Part shown: piece after piece, positions 31,894 to 40,779 of the stretch
Layout: every line of letters begins with the position of its first letter
How positions within the stretch are numbered: position 1 is the stretch's first letter
Assembly: GCF_014879935.1 (NCBI RefSeq)
Contig: NZ_JACSRD010000166.1
Span: forward strand, 1 to 43,754
Source: Prosthecobacter sp.
GTDB lineage: Bacteria > Verrucomicrobiota > Verrucomicrobiia > Verrucomicrobiales > Verrucomicrobiaceae
Direction: 5' to 3'
DNA length: 43,754 nucleotides
Notes under the pieces: generated by a model
The model's database searches: none
Told to the model about the DNA's origin: nothing
Seen by the model: the letters and a program-made list of their open reading frames with translations, nothing else
Position numbers and translations under genes: made by a program

Positions 31894-32904
31894 TCATCGC
31901 GGGCCGTTTTCAAAACCCGGCCGTCCCGCACGAATGAGACGAGAGAACTCGGGGGAGGTGCCCGCCGCCTTCGCGGCTGAATTGATGAGCGCTTTTTCAC
32001 GCAGCGCGGCAAAAGGCAGGCCGCCGGTCTCGATGTGGCCGCGCTCGTAGAGCAGGCTGTCCGCCTTGCCATTGACAAGGATGCGCCAGTCCCACGGGAG
32101 ACGTTTCCCGGCAGGGTGCTGGCCGCGAATGGCCGTGGTGCAGTTGGTGGTGACCGCGTTGTACCAGCGTGGCTGCTCACGCAACTGGTTCAACGTCCTC
32201 AGATATTCGATGAAACGCTCGCGGGCACGCTCGGGCGTGAGGCGTGTGCGATAGAGGTACGATTCCTCCCCCGGACGAATGCTGGTGCGCAGGCGGATGA
32301 CATCCCGCTCGTCCGCGGCGACAACATACAGCTCGAACTGCCGGTAAATGCCGCCGATGGCGGAATACTTTTCTCCGACCTCCTTGCGGGTCTCGATGGA
32401 AAAACACAGGGGTGGCGCATCAGCGAATTGAAAGCTGACGATGGGATGTGCCATCCAGGGCGAGCCCCAGTAGTTGATGAACATGTCCACGCCGGTGATC
32501 TGCGAGAGGCGGATCGTGCGTGTCTCCCAGCGCGGCGTGAAATCCGTCGCAGTGCGGTATTCGAACTGCCGGACATTGTAAACCGTGACTTCATCGCCAA
32601 GGATTGCGGCCCAAGGCATCTCCGCCACGTCCGGCTGCCAGTCACGGTCGGCACGCGGGGTCAGTGTGAGCCACCAGGCAAGCACCACGCCGCACAATGC
32701 AAAAGCCCAGGCGGTCTGTTTGCAGAAGCCCCGTGGCAGAAACAAGGCCATCACCACACCCACGACGAAGGATCCTGCGATGACATCGCGAAACACCGGG
32801 AAATCAAAGTGCAGCGCGCCAAAAGCCCATGCGGCGGCGAGCAACAGCAAAAGCCAGACAAGGCACCTTCCCAGTTTCTTCCCAACTCGAACGACGAGCT
32901 TCAT
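31894..32904 (-). CDS. DUF4105 domain-containing membrane protein
   Basis: A 336-residue protein. Three membrane segments occupy residues ~13-95 (LVWLLLLLAAAWAFGALHF, VIAGSFVVGVVMALFLP, TAWAFALCGVVLAWWLTL). The remainder is the DUF4105 (Lnb N-terminal periplasmic) pattern: VTVYNVRQFEYRTATDF, DMFINYWGSPWMAHPIVSF, FSIETRKEVGEKYSAIGGIY, YLYRTRLTPERARERFIEYL and the Cys motif YNAVTTNCTTAIRGQ. The conserved Asn-Cys-Thr suggests a cysteine-protease-like fold, but catalysis is unproven. It lies 81 bp after the sulfatase start in the same direction and ends 35 bp before the palindrome at 31843. Confidence 0.88.
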   Translation of the reverse strand: MKLVVRVGKKLGRCLVWLLLLLAAAWAFGALHFDFPVFRDVIAGSFVVGVVMALFLPRGFCKQTAWAFALCGVVLAWWLTLTPRADRDWQPDVAEMPWAAILGDEVTVYNVRQFEYRTATDFTPRWETRTIRLSQITGVDMFINYWGSPWMAHPIVSFQFADAPPLCFSIETRKEVGEKYSAIGGIYRQFELYVVAADERDVIRLRTSIRPGEESYLYRTRLTPERARERFIEYLRTLNQLREQPRWYNAVTTNCTTAIRGQHPAGKRLPWDWRILVNGKADSLLYERGHIETGGLPFAALREKALINSAAKAAGTSPEFSRLIRAGRPGFENGPR

Positions 32905-32985
32905 GGATCGTGTGGTGTGAAAACAACGAAGGAAACGGAGACCCGGCCTCGCGGCCAGATGTCCCCGTTTCCTCTGGTGAATGGT

Positions 32986-34473
32986 TTACTTCTGTTCGGC
33001 GTGAATGTCCTTCTCGCCAACGCCTTCGTCGGTGATGGAGTGGCCGTGAACCGGCTCGGCGGCGGGCTTTTTGCCATCGGGAGAGGCCATGTTCGGCTTG
33101 CCGTGGGCCAGACCGACGCTGGCGACGTACATCAGCGCGAGCGGTTTGGCGGACTCCTTGCCGAGTTCGTTCAGGCGGGCCTGCATGGAGTGGATTCTGA
33201 GCGGATGCTTCGAAGCCACGTTATTTTGCTCATAGGGATCGTCAGCGAGGTTGTAGAGATCGACGCTGGTGGGGATCAAGGTGCGCCAGATCATCTTCCA
33301 GTCACCCTGGCGCACGGCGCCGCGGAAGGGCTCGACGTTATAGACGAGCTCGGTGCGGGGAGAGTTCCTGCCCTTGGCGATGGTGTCCCAGACGTTGACG
33401 CCATCGAGCGGCTTGCACTTGGCGGTGGAGGCACCGGCGAGCGAGGCGAGCGTCGGATAGAGGTCCACAGCGTGGATGATGCCGTCCACCGTCTGCGGCT
33501 TGATGTGGCCGGGCCAGTTGGCGCAGGCTGCGACACGGCTGCCGCCTTCAAAGAGGGAGCCTTTGCCATCGCGATACGGACCGTTGTCGCAGGGCAGCTT
33601 GAGCTTGGAAAGATCAGTCATCTGGCCGGCGAACATGGCGTTCTTGGTTCCGCCGTTGTCGCTGTGGAAGATGATGAGGGTGTTTTCACGCATGCCTTTC
33701 TTTTCGAGGGTGGCGACGACGCGGCCGATCTCGTCATCCATGCAGGTGACCATGCCTGCGTAGATGCGGCGGGTGGGCTCCTCGATGTCCTTGTAGCGGT
33801 CGATGTAATCCTGTGGGGCCTGGTAGGGCGTGTGCGGCGCGTTGAAGGTGAGGTAGAGGTAGAAGGGCTTGTCGGCGCTCTGCTCGTTGAGGTACTTCAC
33901 CGCGTCGTTGCCGATGAGCTGCGTGGTGTAGCCTTCCTCTTTCACAGGCTGGTTGTTGCGGAACCAGTCGAGCACGCCGGCATCGCTGTGCGTGTAGTAG
34001 TCCAGCTCGCCGATCATGGCACCGTATTGGTAGTCAAAGCCGCGCTGTTTCGGCCAGTATTTGATGTCGGCGTGGCCGAGGTGCCATTTGCCGATGATGG
34101 CGGTGGAGTAACCGGCGTCCTTGAGGCACTGAGGCAGCAAGTACTCGCTGGTGTCGAGGCCGTAGCCGGCTGGTCCGGGAATGACGATGGTCTGCAGGCC
34201 ATAGCGGAAGGGATAACGGCCGGTCATCAAAGCGGCCCGTGTGGGAGTACACATGGACTGGGTGTAGAACTGGGTGAACTTGGCTCCTCCGGCGGCCAGC
34301 GCGTCGATGTGAGGCGTCTTGATGTCAGTGGCGCCGTTGAATCCGACGTCCTTCCACCCAAGATCATCCGAGACGATGTGTACGATGTTGGGTTTGGACG
34401 CGGCCTGCGTTGTCGAGAGGGCGGTGAGCGCCATGCCAACGGCGAGCACCAGGAGTTTGACGGTGTGTTTCAT
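32986..34473 (-). CDS. Exported type I sulfatase (arylsulfatase family)
   Basis: A 495-residue protein with a signal peptide (MKHTVKLLVLAVGMALTALSTTQAA). The active-site consensus C-T-P-T-R-A-A-L-M-T-G-R starts at Cys75, which must be converted to formylglycine by a separate maturase. Metal-binding DD is at 36-37 (HIVSDDLGWKD). GKWHLG, TFNAPHTPYQAP and FHSDNGGTKNAMF are the other sulfatase blocks. It desulfates a sulfated glycan or ester in the periplasm. The substrate cannot be read from sequence. No maturase gene is visible in the window. It follows the SYLF gene by 58 bp. Confidence 0.95.
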   Translation of the reverse strand: MKHTVKLLVLAVGMALTALSTTQAASKPNIVHIVSDDLGWKDVGFNGATDIKTPHIDALAAGGAKFTQFYTQSMCTPTRAALMTGRYPFRYGLQTIVIPGPAGYGLDTSEYLLPQCLKDAGYSTAIIGKWHLGHADIKYWPKQRGFDYQYGAMIGELDYYTHSDAGVLDWFRNNQPVKEEGYTTQLIGNDAVKYLNEQSADKPFYLYLTFNAPHTPYQAPQDYIDRYKDIEEPTRRIYAGMVTCMDDEIGRVVATLEKKGMRENTLIIFHSDNGGTKNAMFAGQMTDLSKLKLPCDNGPYRDGKGSLFEGGSRVAACANWPGHIKPQTVDGIIHAVDLYPTLASLAGASTAKCKPLDGVNVWDTIAKGRNSPRTELVYNVEPFRGAVRQGDWKMIWRTLIPTSVDLYNLADDPYEQNNVASKHPLRIHSMQARLNELGKESAKPLALMYVASVGLAHGKPNMASPDGKKPAAEPVHGHSITDEGVGEKDIHAEQK

Positions 34474-34531
34474 GATGGTGTGTGTTTAGTGAAGTGAGTG
34501 CGGTGATGTCCGGCGCCCCTTGTTTCAGACA

Positions 34532-35113
34532 TCAGGGGTTGGGGTGGATGCGGGTGATCTTGGAGCCTTGAAGGCCGAGCCCGCCCATGAGGCCCTGCTG
34601 GTTGAAAAAGACGGCGTAGATGCCCTTGTTGATCGTGGTGGTGCTCAGCGATCCCGCCATGCCCTGATCGAGCACCACGAGGCTCGGAGCGCTGCCGATC
34701 TCCCAACCGTCCCTCTGGTCGATGGAGCGGAGGGCGGCCTCATCCATGAAGAAGAGCGCATAACCGTAGCTTTGGATGCCCGCTTGCATGCCATAGGAGA
34801 GCCCCGCGGTCTGGTAGAACGCGCTTGTCGATCCGCCACGGATGAGCGCCCCGTTTCCGGCCATGCCGCCCACCATGAAGCCGCCTTTGATGATCTTGGG
34901 GAAGACCATGACGGCCCTGGCCTGCGAGCCCAGCGCTCGCGCCTTGGGATTGGTGCCATAGAGCCAGCGCAGGGCGGCGTGCGACTCATGCGAGATCTCG
35001 CGTCCGCTGCTGCTCAACGCACTGGGCCTCTGATTGCTGGCGCAACCGCTGGTCAACAAGCTGGCAGCGATGGCAAAAGCGGTGAACGCGATGGTTTGAA
35101 AAGAATGTTTCAT
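34532..35113 (-). CDS. SYLF domain (YSC84-like) lipoprotein
   Basis: A 193-residue protein. ATG 35113 gives a lipoprotein signal (MKHSFQTIAFTAFAIAASLLTSGC, Cys24). The mature part is the SYLF/Ysc84 fold, which binds phosphoinositides or other lipids in known members: KARALGSQARAVMVFPKIIKGGFMVGGMAG, GALIRGG, QTAGLSYGMQAGIQSYGYALFFM, VVLDQGMAGS and YAVFFNQQGLMGGLGLQGSKIT. In bacteria these are outer-membrane or periplasmic proteins often found among stress-related genes. It is 26 bp downstream of the outer-membrane beta-barrel gene and likely in one transcript with the single-domain response regulator. Confidence 0.93.
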   Translation of the reverse strand: MKHSFQTIAFTAFAIAASLLTSGCASNQRPSALSSSGREISHESHAALRWLYGTNPKARALGSQARAVMVFPKIIKGGFMVGGMAGNGALIRGGSTSAFYQTAGLSYGMQAGIQSYGYALFFMDEAALRSIDQRDGWEIGSAPSLVVLDQGMAGSLSTTTINKGIYAVFFNQQGLMGGLGLQGSKITRIHPNP

Positions 35114-35139
35114 GGAGTCGGTCCTCTGGATGGTTCGGG

Positions 35140-36174
35140 TTAAAACTTCTTGGCAATGTTCAAACCGAACGAGTGTCCCTGGAACCGGTCGCGTGAGGCA
35201 TACTCGTACATGCCGCGGAAGTTGATCGACAGCATCCAAGGCACGTAGGTCAGGCCCAACTGGCCGCCGACGGCATGAACTGAATCATGCACATTCGGGT
35301 TCTTGGCGTGGCTGCCTTTGTCATCCGACACCTGCCAGCTGCTGTAGCCGGTGGGACCGATTTCCATGAGAAGCTTTTGGTCAGACGTCAGCGGCAGGAA
35401 CTGGCTGACGCCCCAGTTAAAGGTGAGGTTGCTGCCAGGCGTGTAGTCGAAGTCCCGCTTCTTGCCGTGGAGCTCATAGGTCAACGCCACAGCCACGGCC
35501 ATGCGTTTGTCTTCCCAAGGATACCAGGTGGCCGCCGTCTGGAGCTGATTGGTCCAGAAACCGTAGCCAAGGTTGTCCGCAGCCTCCGTCTGGAACGAGC
35601 CAACGACGGGCAGGGTCACCGTTTCAGTGTCATAGCGACCGATGGGCGCGTAGAACCCATAGCCGAAGGCAAAATCGAAATGCTTCCTGGTCCAGCCAAG
35701 CCAAAGCGGCTGTACAAACAAGTCACCCAGGCCGAAATCTGAGCGGCCGCTCACTGAGGCGCCGCGCTCACGCAAAGTGGTCAGCGAGGCGGAAATGGTG
35801 GATGTGGCAAACGATGGCGCGATGTAAGCGGCATACTTTGCGCCGAAGATCTTGTAGTCCGAGACCCAGATGAACATGGGGGAGAGGGCATAGATGTCCA
35901 CTTTGATGTCAGGCGTGAGTGTCAGTCCGGGTCCAGGTCCGGGGCTGATGGTCAGAGTGGTCACTTTGTTCCCACCGCTGTCATTCAGGCGGTCGGCGGA
36001 GTACCAGTAGTTCAGCATCGCACCATAGAACCCCGGTTCAGGCACCGCAAAGTCACGGATGTTCGGAAGCGCTGGCGCAAAGTGGCCGATCTCAGCCTGT
36101 GCAGGATGAGTGCCAAAGGCCAGCATGCCAAGCAGCAGGCTGGCGAGGAGGTTTTGTTTCCGGAGTGTCTTCAT
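35140..36174 (-). CDS. Outer-membrane beta-barrel (phenol-degradation 'meta-pathway'/SphA-like transporter)
   Basis: A 344-residue protein with a signal peptide (MKTLRKQNLLASLLLGMLAFGTHPAQAE) and a C-terminal Phe (GLNIAKKF). The pattern (PEPGFYGAMLNYWYSADRLND, APSFATSTISASLTT, FGLGDLFVQPLWLGWTRKHF, FAFGYGFYAPIGRYD, GYGFWTNQLQTAATWYPW, TPGSNLTFNWGVSQFLPL) is that of PF13557 proteins, annotated as putative phenol-pathway transporters or SphA-like porins. They take up hydrophobic compounds, but the substrate is unproven. The ATG overlaps the preceding response-regulator stop by 4 bp (ATGA), so the barrel is made with that regulator. Start 36174 was chosen for the signal peptide. Confidence 0.85.
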   Translation of the reverse strand: MKTLRKQNLLASLLLGMLAFGTHPAQAEIGHFAPALPNIRDFAVPEPGFYGAMLNYWYSADRLNDSGGNKVTTLTISPGPGPGLTLTPDIKVDIYALSPMFIWVSDYKIFGAKYAAYIAPSFATSTISASLTTLRERGASVSGRSDFGLGDLFVQPLWLGWTRKHFDFAFGYGFYAPIGRYDTETVTLPVVGSFQTEAADNLGYGFWTNQLQTAATWYPWEDKRMAVAVALTYELHGKKRDFDYTPGSNLTFNWGVSQFLPLTSDQKLLMEIGPTGYSSWQVSDDKGSHAKNPNVHDSVHAVGGQLGLTYVPWMLSINFRGMYEYASRDRFQGHSFGLNIAKKF

Positions 36175-36608
36175 GGGATCGGGATGTCGGCTATTTGAGT
36201 TTGTGGTTTGATGGAGGAAAGCGGACTGGAGTCCTGCGGTTCGTTGAGCGCCCAATGGATGGCGTCCAGCAGCGCCTGTGTGTCCACAGGCTTGCGGAAA
36301 TAGGCCTCGGCACCTGCCTCGTGTGCCGCGCTGCGTGATTCAGTCGTGTCGTGCGCGGTGAGAAAAATGAGCGGCAGCTTCGAATGACGCGCATTAAGCG
36401 CGTGCTTGAGATCCAGGCCGCTGAGACCTGGCAGGGTCATGTCCGCAACGATGCAGCCGGACTTCACAACGGTTTTGCAGGCAAGAAACTCATCCGCAGA
36501 CTCAAAGGCCAGATAATCCAGCCCGGCGGACGTCATCACACGCCCCAGCGCCCGGCGAACGCTCGCGTCGTCATCGATCAAAAAAATGGTGGGCCGTTTG
36601 GTGGGCAT
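36171..36608 (-). CDS. Single-domain response regulator (receiver only)
   Basis: A 145-residue receiver domain without an output domain. TIFLIDDDASVRRAL supplies the acidic pocket, IVADMTLPGLSGLDL carries the phospho-acceptor Asp, and LTAHD and FRKPVD supply the Thr and Lys switch residues. ATG 36608 is placed as for other receivers; a GTG four codons earlier (36620) is possible. It probably shuttles phosphate, or inhibits or titrates the HK of the adjoining system. The closest receiver in the window is the FixJ-like regulator just upstream. It begins the unit with the barrel, SYLF, sulfatase and DUF4105 genes. A palindrome copy lies 39 bp upstream. Confidence 0.9.
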   Translation of the reverse strand: MPTKRPTIFLIDDDASVRRALGRVMTSAGLDYLAFESADEFLACKTVVKSGCIVADMTLPGLSGLDLKHALNARHSKLPLIFLTAHDTTESRSAAHEAGAEAYFRKPVDTQALLDAIHWALNEPQDSSPLSSIKPQTQIADIPIP

Positions 36609-36647
36609 TTGCAGCGCCACTCTGCCCGGAACGAAAAAGCGCCGCTA

Positions 36648-36663
36648 TTGGACCTTGGGCCAA
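36648..36663 (-). promoter_or_regulatory. 16-bp palindrome, copy 3, upstream of the receiver-barrel unit
   Basis: The + strand reads TTGGACCTTGGGCCAA; with transcription it is TTGGCCCAAGGTCCAA, followed by TAGCGGCGC. It lies in the 56-68 bp gap between the two response-regulator genes, 39 bp before ATG 36608. It differs from perfect symmetry at two base pairs (5-12 and the 8-9 centre). This is the most symmetric of the four copies. Confidence 0.65.
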
Positions 36664-36676
36664 CAAAGGCCCGGGA

Positions 36677-37324
36677 TCACGCCTTCCGCTCCGCCGCCTT
36701 TGCCGGGGCGAAGTTCACCACCGCGCAGACGCGGACGAGCTCGGCCACGGAGGAGACCTGCATCTTTTCCAGCACCCGGGCGCGATGCACCTTCACCGTC
36801 TTCTCCACAATGTTGAGCTCGGCGGCAATCTGCTTGTTCAACGCACCGGTGATGATCCAGGCCATGACTTCGATCTCCCGCTCGGTGAGATCGTTCACGC
36901 GGGCGAGGATCGCGCTCGCACGGTGATCAGCCACCATCGATGCGCGATGCTTGCGCAGCGCCTCTTCGATGGCATGCAGCAGCTCGGTCGTGTCAAAAGG
37001 CTTGGTCAGGAAGGTCACCGCGCCCTGCCGCATGGCCTGCACTGTGGAGGGAATGTCCCCGTTTCCACTGATGAAGATGACCGGACAGGCAGCCGGGCTG
37101 TCGCAAAGACGCTTTTGCAGTTCGATGCCGCTGAGACCGGGCATGTGCAGGTCCACTACGGCGCAGGCAGGCCTTGTCAGCGGATCGGTCTGCAAACGCA
37201 GAAACTCCTCCGCGGATCCGAACGTCTCCGCGCGCAATCCCGCCTGACGCACCAGACGTGCCAGACTGCGGCAGACGGAAAAGTCGTCATCCACGATGAA
37301 GACGGTGGCGGGTTCAGGACTCAT
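36677..37324 (-). CDS. FixJ/NarL-type response regulator with LuxR HTH
   Basis: A 215-residue regulator. The receiver (residues ~5-125) has VFIVDDDFSVCRSLARLVRQ, phospho-acceptor Asp in AVVDLHMPGLSGIEL, FISGNGD and FLTKPFDTTELL. The C-terminal HTH_LuxR domain runs LTEREIEVMAWIITGALNKQ, IAAELNIVEKTVKVHRARVL, EKMQVSSVAELVRV. It resembles FixJ/TodT-class regulators that pair with PAS-containing kinases. ATG 37324 gives the usual N-terminus (MSPEPATVFIVDDD). A GTG at 37405 would overlap the kinase stop (GTGA) and add 27 residues that are not typical of the family. It is the obvious candidate to bind the 16-bp palindromes; its own unit carries the copy at 41646. Confidence 0.93.
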   Translation of the reverse strand: MSPEPATVFIVDDDFSVCRSLARLVRQAGLRAETFGSAEEFLRLQTDPLTRPACAVVDLHMPGLSGIELQKRLCDSPAACPVIFISGNGDIPSTVQAMRQGAVTFLTKPFDTTELLHAIEEALRKHRASMVADHRASAILARVNDLTEREIEVMAWIITGALNKQIAAELNIVEKTVKVHRARVLEKMQVSSVAELVRVCAVVNFAPAKAAERKA

Positions 37325-37401
37325 CGGCAGGATGGCACTCTTTGGCGGCACCCGTTTTGCTCGCAAGCGGCATTTTCGCCAGATGTCATCGGTGAACCAG
37401 C

Positions 37402-39228
37402 TCACTCTCGAATGGCCGGCAGCGAGATGTGAAACGCCGCGCCGCCTCCAGGCAGGTTTCCGCCCGTAAGGTCTCCCTCAAAGTTCTTGATGATACCCAT
37501 GCTGATGGCGAGTCCGAGGCCCAATCCTCCCGGCTTTGACGTTGCGAAGGCCTCGAAAAGGCGGGTCAGCATTTCCGGAGCGATTCCAGGCCCGTTGTCT
37601 GAAACGCTGATGATGACGCGGCCATCCCGGTGCTCCGTGCTGATGCGGACCTGGCCCAGGCTGTTACCTGCCGCCTTGATCGCATCGAGGCTGTTGAGGA
37701 CAAGATTGATGAGGACCTGCTGGATCTCCACGCGCCCCGCCATCACATCCGGAAGCGATTCCGCCAGCACGAGCGTGACCTTGGCTTTTCTAACGACGAT
37801 TTCACTATGCAAAAGGCTGCACACCTGGTTGACCGCCTCATGGATGTTCACGGGCTGCATCTCGACGAGCGACTCTTTTTTAAACATGGCACGCATGCCG
37901 TGGATGATGCTGCCGGCCCGTTTGGCGTCCGAAGTGATGTCCTCCAGGATGGACGCCAGTTCGTTCAAGTCAGGATCCGGCGAGTCGAACATGCCGCGTC
38001 CGACCTGGGAGTTGCTCAACATCGCGGCCAAGGGTTGGTTCAGTTCATGAGCGATGGTACCGGCGAGCTCGCCCAGCATGCTGACGCGGGAAAGATGCGT
38101 GAGATCCTGACGCTTCTGCATGAGCTCCTGTTCGGAACGTTTTTTCTCGCTGATGTCCATCGAAACACCGCGCAACAGCAGTGCACGGCCTTTGGCATCC
38201 CGTTCGAGCCGCCCTGAGGCTGCAACCCAGCGCTCTTTCCCATCTGGCACCACGACGCGGTATTCGGCGGAAAACAGGCCTGCTCCAGACATCGTCTTGT
38301 CCACCTCCACAGCCACCATGTCACGATCCTCTGGATGCAGCGTGGCCACAAAACGTTGGAAGTCGATTTCCTCGTCCTGGCCGACGCCATAGATCCGGCG
38401 GCCTTCATTCGACACCCAGATCAAATTGGTCCGCAGGTCCCATTCCCACAGTGCCAGTTGTGCGGCGGTGGCGGCCAGTGCCAAACGCTTTTCGCTTTCG
38501 GCAAGACTGTGGGACAACTGCGCCGCCCGAAGCACGTCCCGGCTCAGTTCAAAGCCCATGGCGAGCATCAATACCGTGAAAAACGGCGTCACCATCACTG
38601 GGACGGAGATGACCTGCCGGACCACCAGCGAGGCCTGCACAAGCCCTGGGACAAAGATCAGCAAAATGCCACCACCAATCATCGCCACCCGCCGCCGTCC
38701 CTCCGCGTCGCCTTTTCGCCAAAGTCTGACCGAAGCATCTGCCACGTAACCCATCCAGATGACAGCTCCGAGATGCTCCACCCACATCCAGCGGCCCGGC
38801 ACCCCCACCGGCAGTGAAACGGCTTCTCCAAGCAGCGTCACGGTCCTCAATCCTTCGATTGAGTCGAAGAACAATCCCTGCGGGCAGGCCAGATTCACCA
38901 CGATGGCACCCAACCGGCTGGTCAGTGCAAGAATCAGAAGCCAGCGCCTGCCGGTGCCCATGTGTGAATGCACCAGCATCAACATGGCTGCCGTCATGAG
39001 TGCGATCGGCAGCAGGGCCCAACGCGCAGCCTCGCCATAGGCGGCAGCCGTTGAGGCACGCATCATCGCCATGTCGAAAAATGGATAGGTGCACATGCAC
39101 ACGGCGGCCACAGCGAACCAAAGCTCCGCGCGCACCTTCCGGTCCGAGAACCAGACCGTCCCATGGATCCCCCCCAAGGACAGCGAAATCGCTGCCGCCA
39201 TGGACCAAAGTATGGTGATCAGATTCAC
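37402..39228 (-). CDS. PAS-containing membrane histidine kinase (FixL/DctB-type)
   Basis: A 608-residue sensor. Seven hydrophobic segments fill residues ~1-225 (ITILWSMAAAISLSLGGIHG through TPFFTVLMLAMGF), a 7TM-like sensory part. A PAS/PAC domain follows at about 240-370 (LALAATAAQLALWEWDLRTN, FSAEYRVVVPDGKERWVAAS). Then come the HisKA box with His394 (AGTIAHELNQPLAAML) and a HATPase with NLVLNSLDAIKAAG, SVSDNGPGIAPEM and GGLGLGLAISMG. HELNQPLAA is the FixL/DctB-type phosphorylation site. It should phosphorylate the adjoining FixJ-like regulator. The ligand is unknown; neighbouring carbonic anhydrase and porin genes hint at an envelope, pH or solute signal (inference). Stop and a possible regulator GTG overlap. 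Confidence 0.92.
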   Translation of the reverse strand: MNLITILWSMAAAISLSLGGIHGTVWFSDRKVRAELWFAVAAVCMCTYPFFDMAMMRASTAAAYGEAARWALLPIALMTAAMLMLVHSHMGTGRRWLLILALTSRLGAIVVNLACPQGLFFDSIEGLRTVTLLGEAVSLPVGVPGRWMWVEHLGAVIWMGYVADASVRLWRKGDAEGRRRVAMIGGGILLIFVPGLVQASLVVRQVISVPVMVTPFFTVLMLAMGFELSRDVLRAAQLSHSLAESEKRLALAATAAQLALWEWDLRTNLIWVSNEGRRIYGVGQDEEIDFQRFVATLHPEDRDMVAVEVDKTMSGAGLFSAEYRVVVPDGKERWVAASGRLERDAKGRALLLRGVSMDISEKKRSEQELMQKRQDLTHLSRVSMLGELAGTIAHELNQPLAAMLSNSQVGRGMFDSPDPDLNELASILEDITSDAKRAGSIIHGMRAMFKKESLVEMQPVNIHEAVNQVCSLLHSEIVVRKAKVTLVLAESLPDVMAGRVEIQQVLINLVLNSLDAIKAAGNSLGQVRISTEHRDGRVIISVSDNGPGIAPEMLTRLFEAFATSKPGGLGLGLAISMGIIKNFEGDLTGGNLPGGGAAFHISLPAIRE

Positions 39229-39288
39229 GACGGCTCTTCAAGCATCAACGGTTGGACGAAACAATCAGATTCTTGTCTTCGGGCGCGT

Positions 39289-40758
39289 TCACTCGAAGAG
39301 CTTGAACTGCATGCCGAGCTGGATGCGGTGTGCGCCACCCTCGCTGCCATCACGCGTCCTCTTCGATCCATGGAGATACGCCAGGCCGACGTGAAACCGT
39401 TTTGAAGGCGCCCAGATCAGATTCACCTCGGAGTACAACGTTCGGTCATAGGCTTTCGGCCCCTGTTCGCCCGCCGTTTCCATGTCGATGCAGCCAAGAC
39501 TGAATTCGGAGCGCCAGCGTTCGCTCCAGAAGTGGCGATAGCCGACATGACCACCCCATCCGGACAGCGTGTTGAGGTGTCCTGCAGCATCCACCACAGC
39601 GCCACTGCCGGCGGGCAGATCCTGCATGTAGCGACCGATGCCGTCTCCAAACGTCAATCCCGCCACCACGCTGTCCCTCTTCGTTGTGTGAAGGACGCCG
39701 GAGATGTTCGCTCCCCAGGCAAACGCGGAGTCACCCGTGCCTGTCGATCCCTCCCAGGCCAGGGAACGCGCCACACCACCCACCTGCACATGCCCCGCAG
39801 CGCCTTCCAGACGCCAGTGACCGGTGAAGTCCGGCATCGGGGTGCGCGTCGTGGCTCCGGCGGGAAGCGCTCCAATGTCGCTCTTCGGCTGCTCCACAGC
39901 CAGAGCCACATGCATGTGACCGGCAACCGGGGAAAAAGTGTGGCGCACCTGCGGCTGACGCAGGATGGACTGCACACCCGGACCAGCGAAATCGAGCGTG
40001 TCCGGAATGGTGTCCGGATCGAAGAAAGTCGTCCATGTCTGGCCGACGGTGACGTTTGCCACCTGTCCGTAGAAGTGACGCAGATTGCATTCCATGTCCG
40101 GGCTGGCGCTGTTCGCGAAGAAATCGTTTTCGTAGAAGTAGCGCACGGCGCCAAACGGCGAAGGCGTGCGTAATTCCACGTTGAACCGGCTCTGCTTCGC
40201 ATGAAGAGCATACTCCTGCCCCTTGCCATAGTTCGCCTCGCCTTCGACAGGAATGCCGCTGGTGGTGAACTTGTTTGGATTGCCCATCTTGGTGGAGTCC
40301 AAGATCGAGTCCACCTTGGCGTAACCACCCAGCTTGATCCATGTGCGGGTCTCTGGGATCTGCATGAAACCTTTGTAACTGGGATCGATCGGCGCATTGC
40401 CAGGCCGCGGCGCGGAGACATTGTCGCCCGTGACTGTGTCCCGGTGCCGCATCTTCGACTCCGAATCGCTCAATCGTGGAGCTTCAGATGCCGGGCTGCT
40501 GCTCTGGACGAGGCCGGAAGGGGGCCTGGCGTGCCCTGACGCTGCTTGGGTCTGGCCAACGGGATTGGCGACACCGTTCTGGTTCTGGAGTTGGGCAATC
40601 TGCCGCTGCATCTGCTGCATCATCACCTCCATCCGCGCCACCGTGGTGCGAAGATGTTCCAATTCAGCGGCCTGGCTTTCAGCGCGGACCCCGGTTGCAC
40701 TGCCAGCACTCATGAGGGCGATGCACAGCACCTGGATGCGATGGTGACCGCGTTTCAT
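39289..40758 (-). CDS. DcaP-like trimeric outer-membrane porin
   Basis: A 489-residue protein with a signal peptide (MKRGHHRIQVLCIALMSAGSATGVRAES). A short coiled coil at about 31-62 (AELEHLRTTVARMEVMMQQM) precedes a Pro/Ser-rich linker and the barrel. The DcaP hallmark GYAKVDSILDSTKMGNPNKF (about residues 140-160) and RHFYGQVANVTVGQTWTTF fit the DcaP family (PF19577), which forms trimeric channels for anionic solutes such as dicarboxylates. The C-terminus is ...LGMQFKLFE, not the usual terminal Phe. The gene starts 21 bp after the carbonic anhydrase gene and ends 60 bp before the histidine kinase gene, all in one direction. Confidence 0.88.
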   Translation of the reverse strand: MKRGHHRIQVLCIALMSAGSATGVRAESQAAELEHLRTTVARMEVMMQQMQRQIAQLQNQNGVANPVGQTQAASGHARPPSGLVQSSSPASEAPRLSDSESKMRHRDTVTGDNVSAPRPGNAPIDPSYKGFMQIPETRTWIKLGGYAKVDSILDSTKMGNPNKFTTSGIPVEGEANYGKGQEYALHAKQSRFNVELRTPSPFGAVRYFYENDFFANSASPDMECNLRHFYGQVANVTVGQTWTTFFDPDTIPDTLDFAGPGVQSILRQPQVRHTFSPVAGHMHVALAVEQPKSDIGALPAGATTRTPMPDFTGHWRLEGAAGHVQVGGVARSLAWEGSTGTGDSAFAWGANISGVLHTTKRDSVVAGLTFGDGIGRYMQDLPAGSGAVVDAAGHLNTLSGWGGHVGYRHFWSERWRSEFSLGCIDMETAGEQGPKAYDRTLYSEVNLIWAPSKRFHVGLAYLHGSKRTRDGSEGGAHRIQLGMQFKLFE

Positions 40759-40779
40759 GGCAGGAAACGGACCGTGCGT

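Noticed and set aside
37325..37405. GTG 37405 as start of the FixJ-like regulator (GTGA overlap with the kinase stop).
   Set aside because: The 27 added residues are atypical for the family; ATG 37324 gives the usual N-terminus, though coupling from the GTG remains possible.
38423..38442. TTGGTCC and GGTCCCA close together in the kinase PAS region resembling the palindrome.
   Set aside because: Half-site spacing and the CCAA end do not fit the shared pattern, and it lies inside coding sequence.
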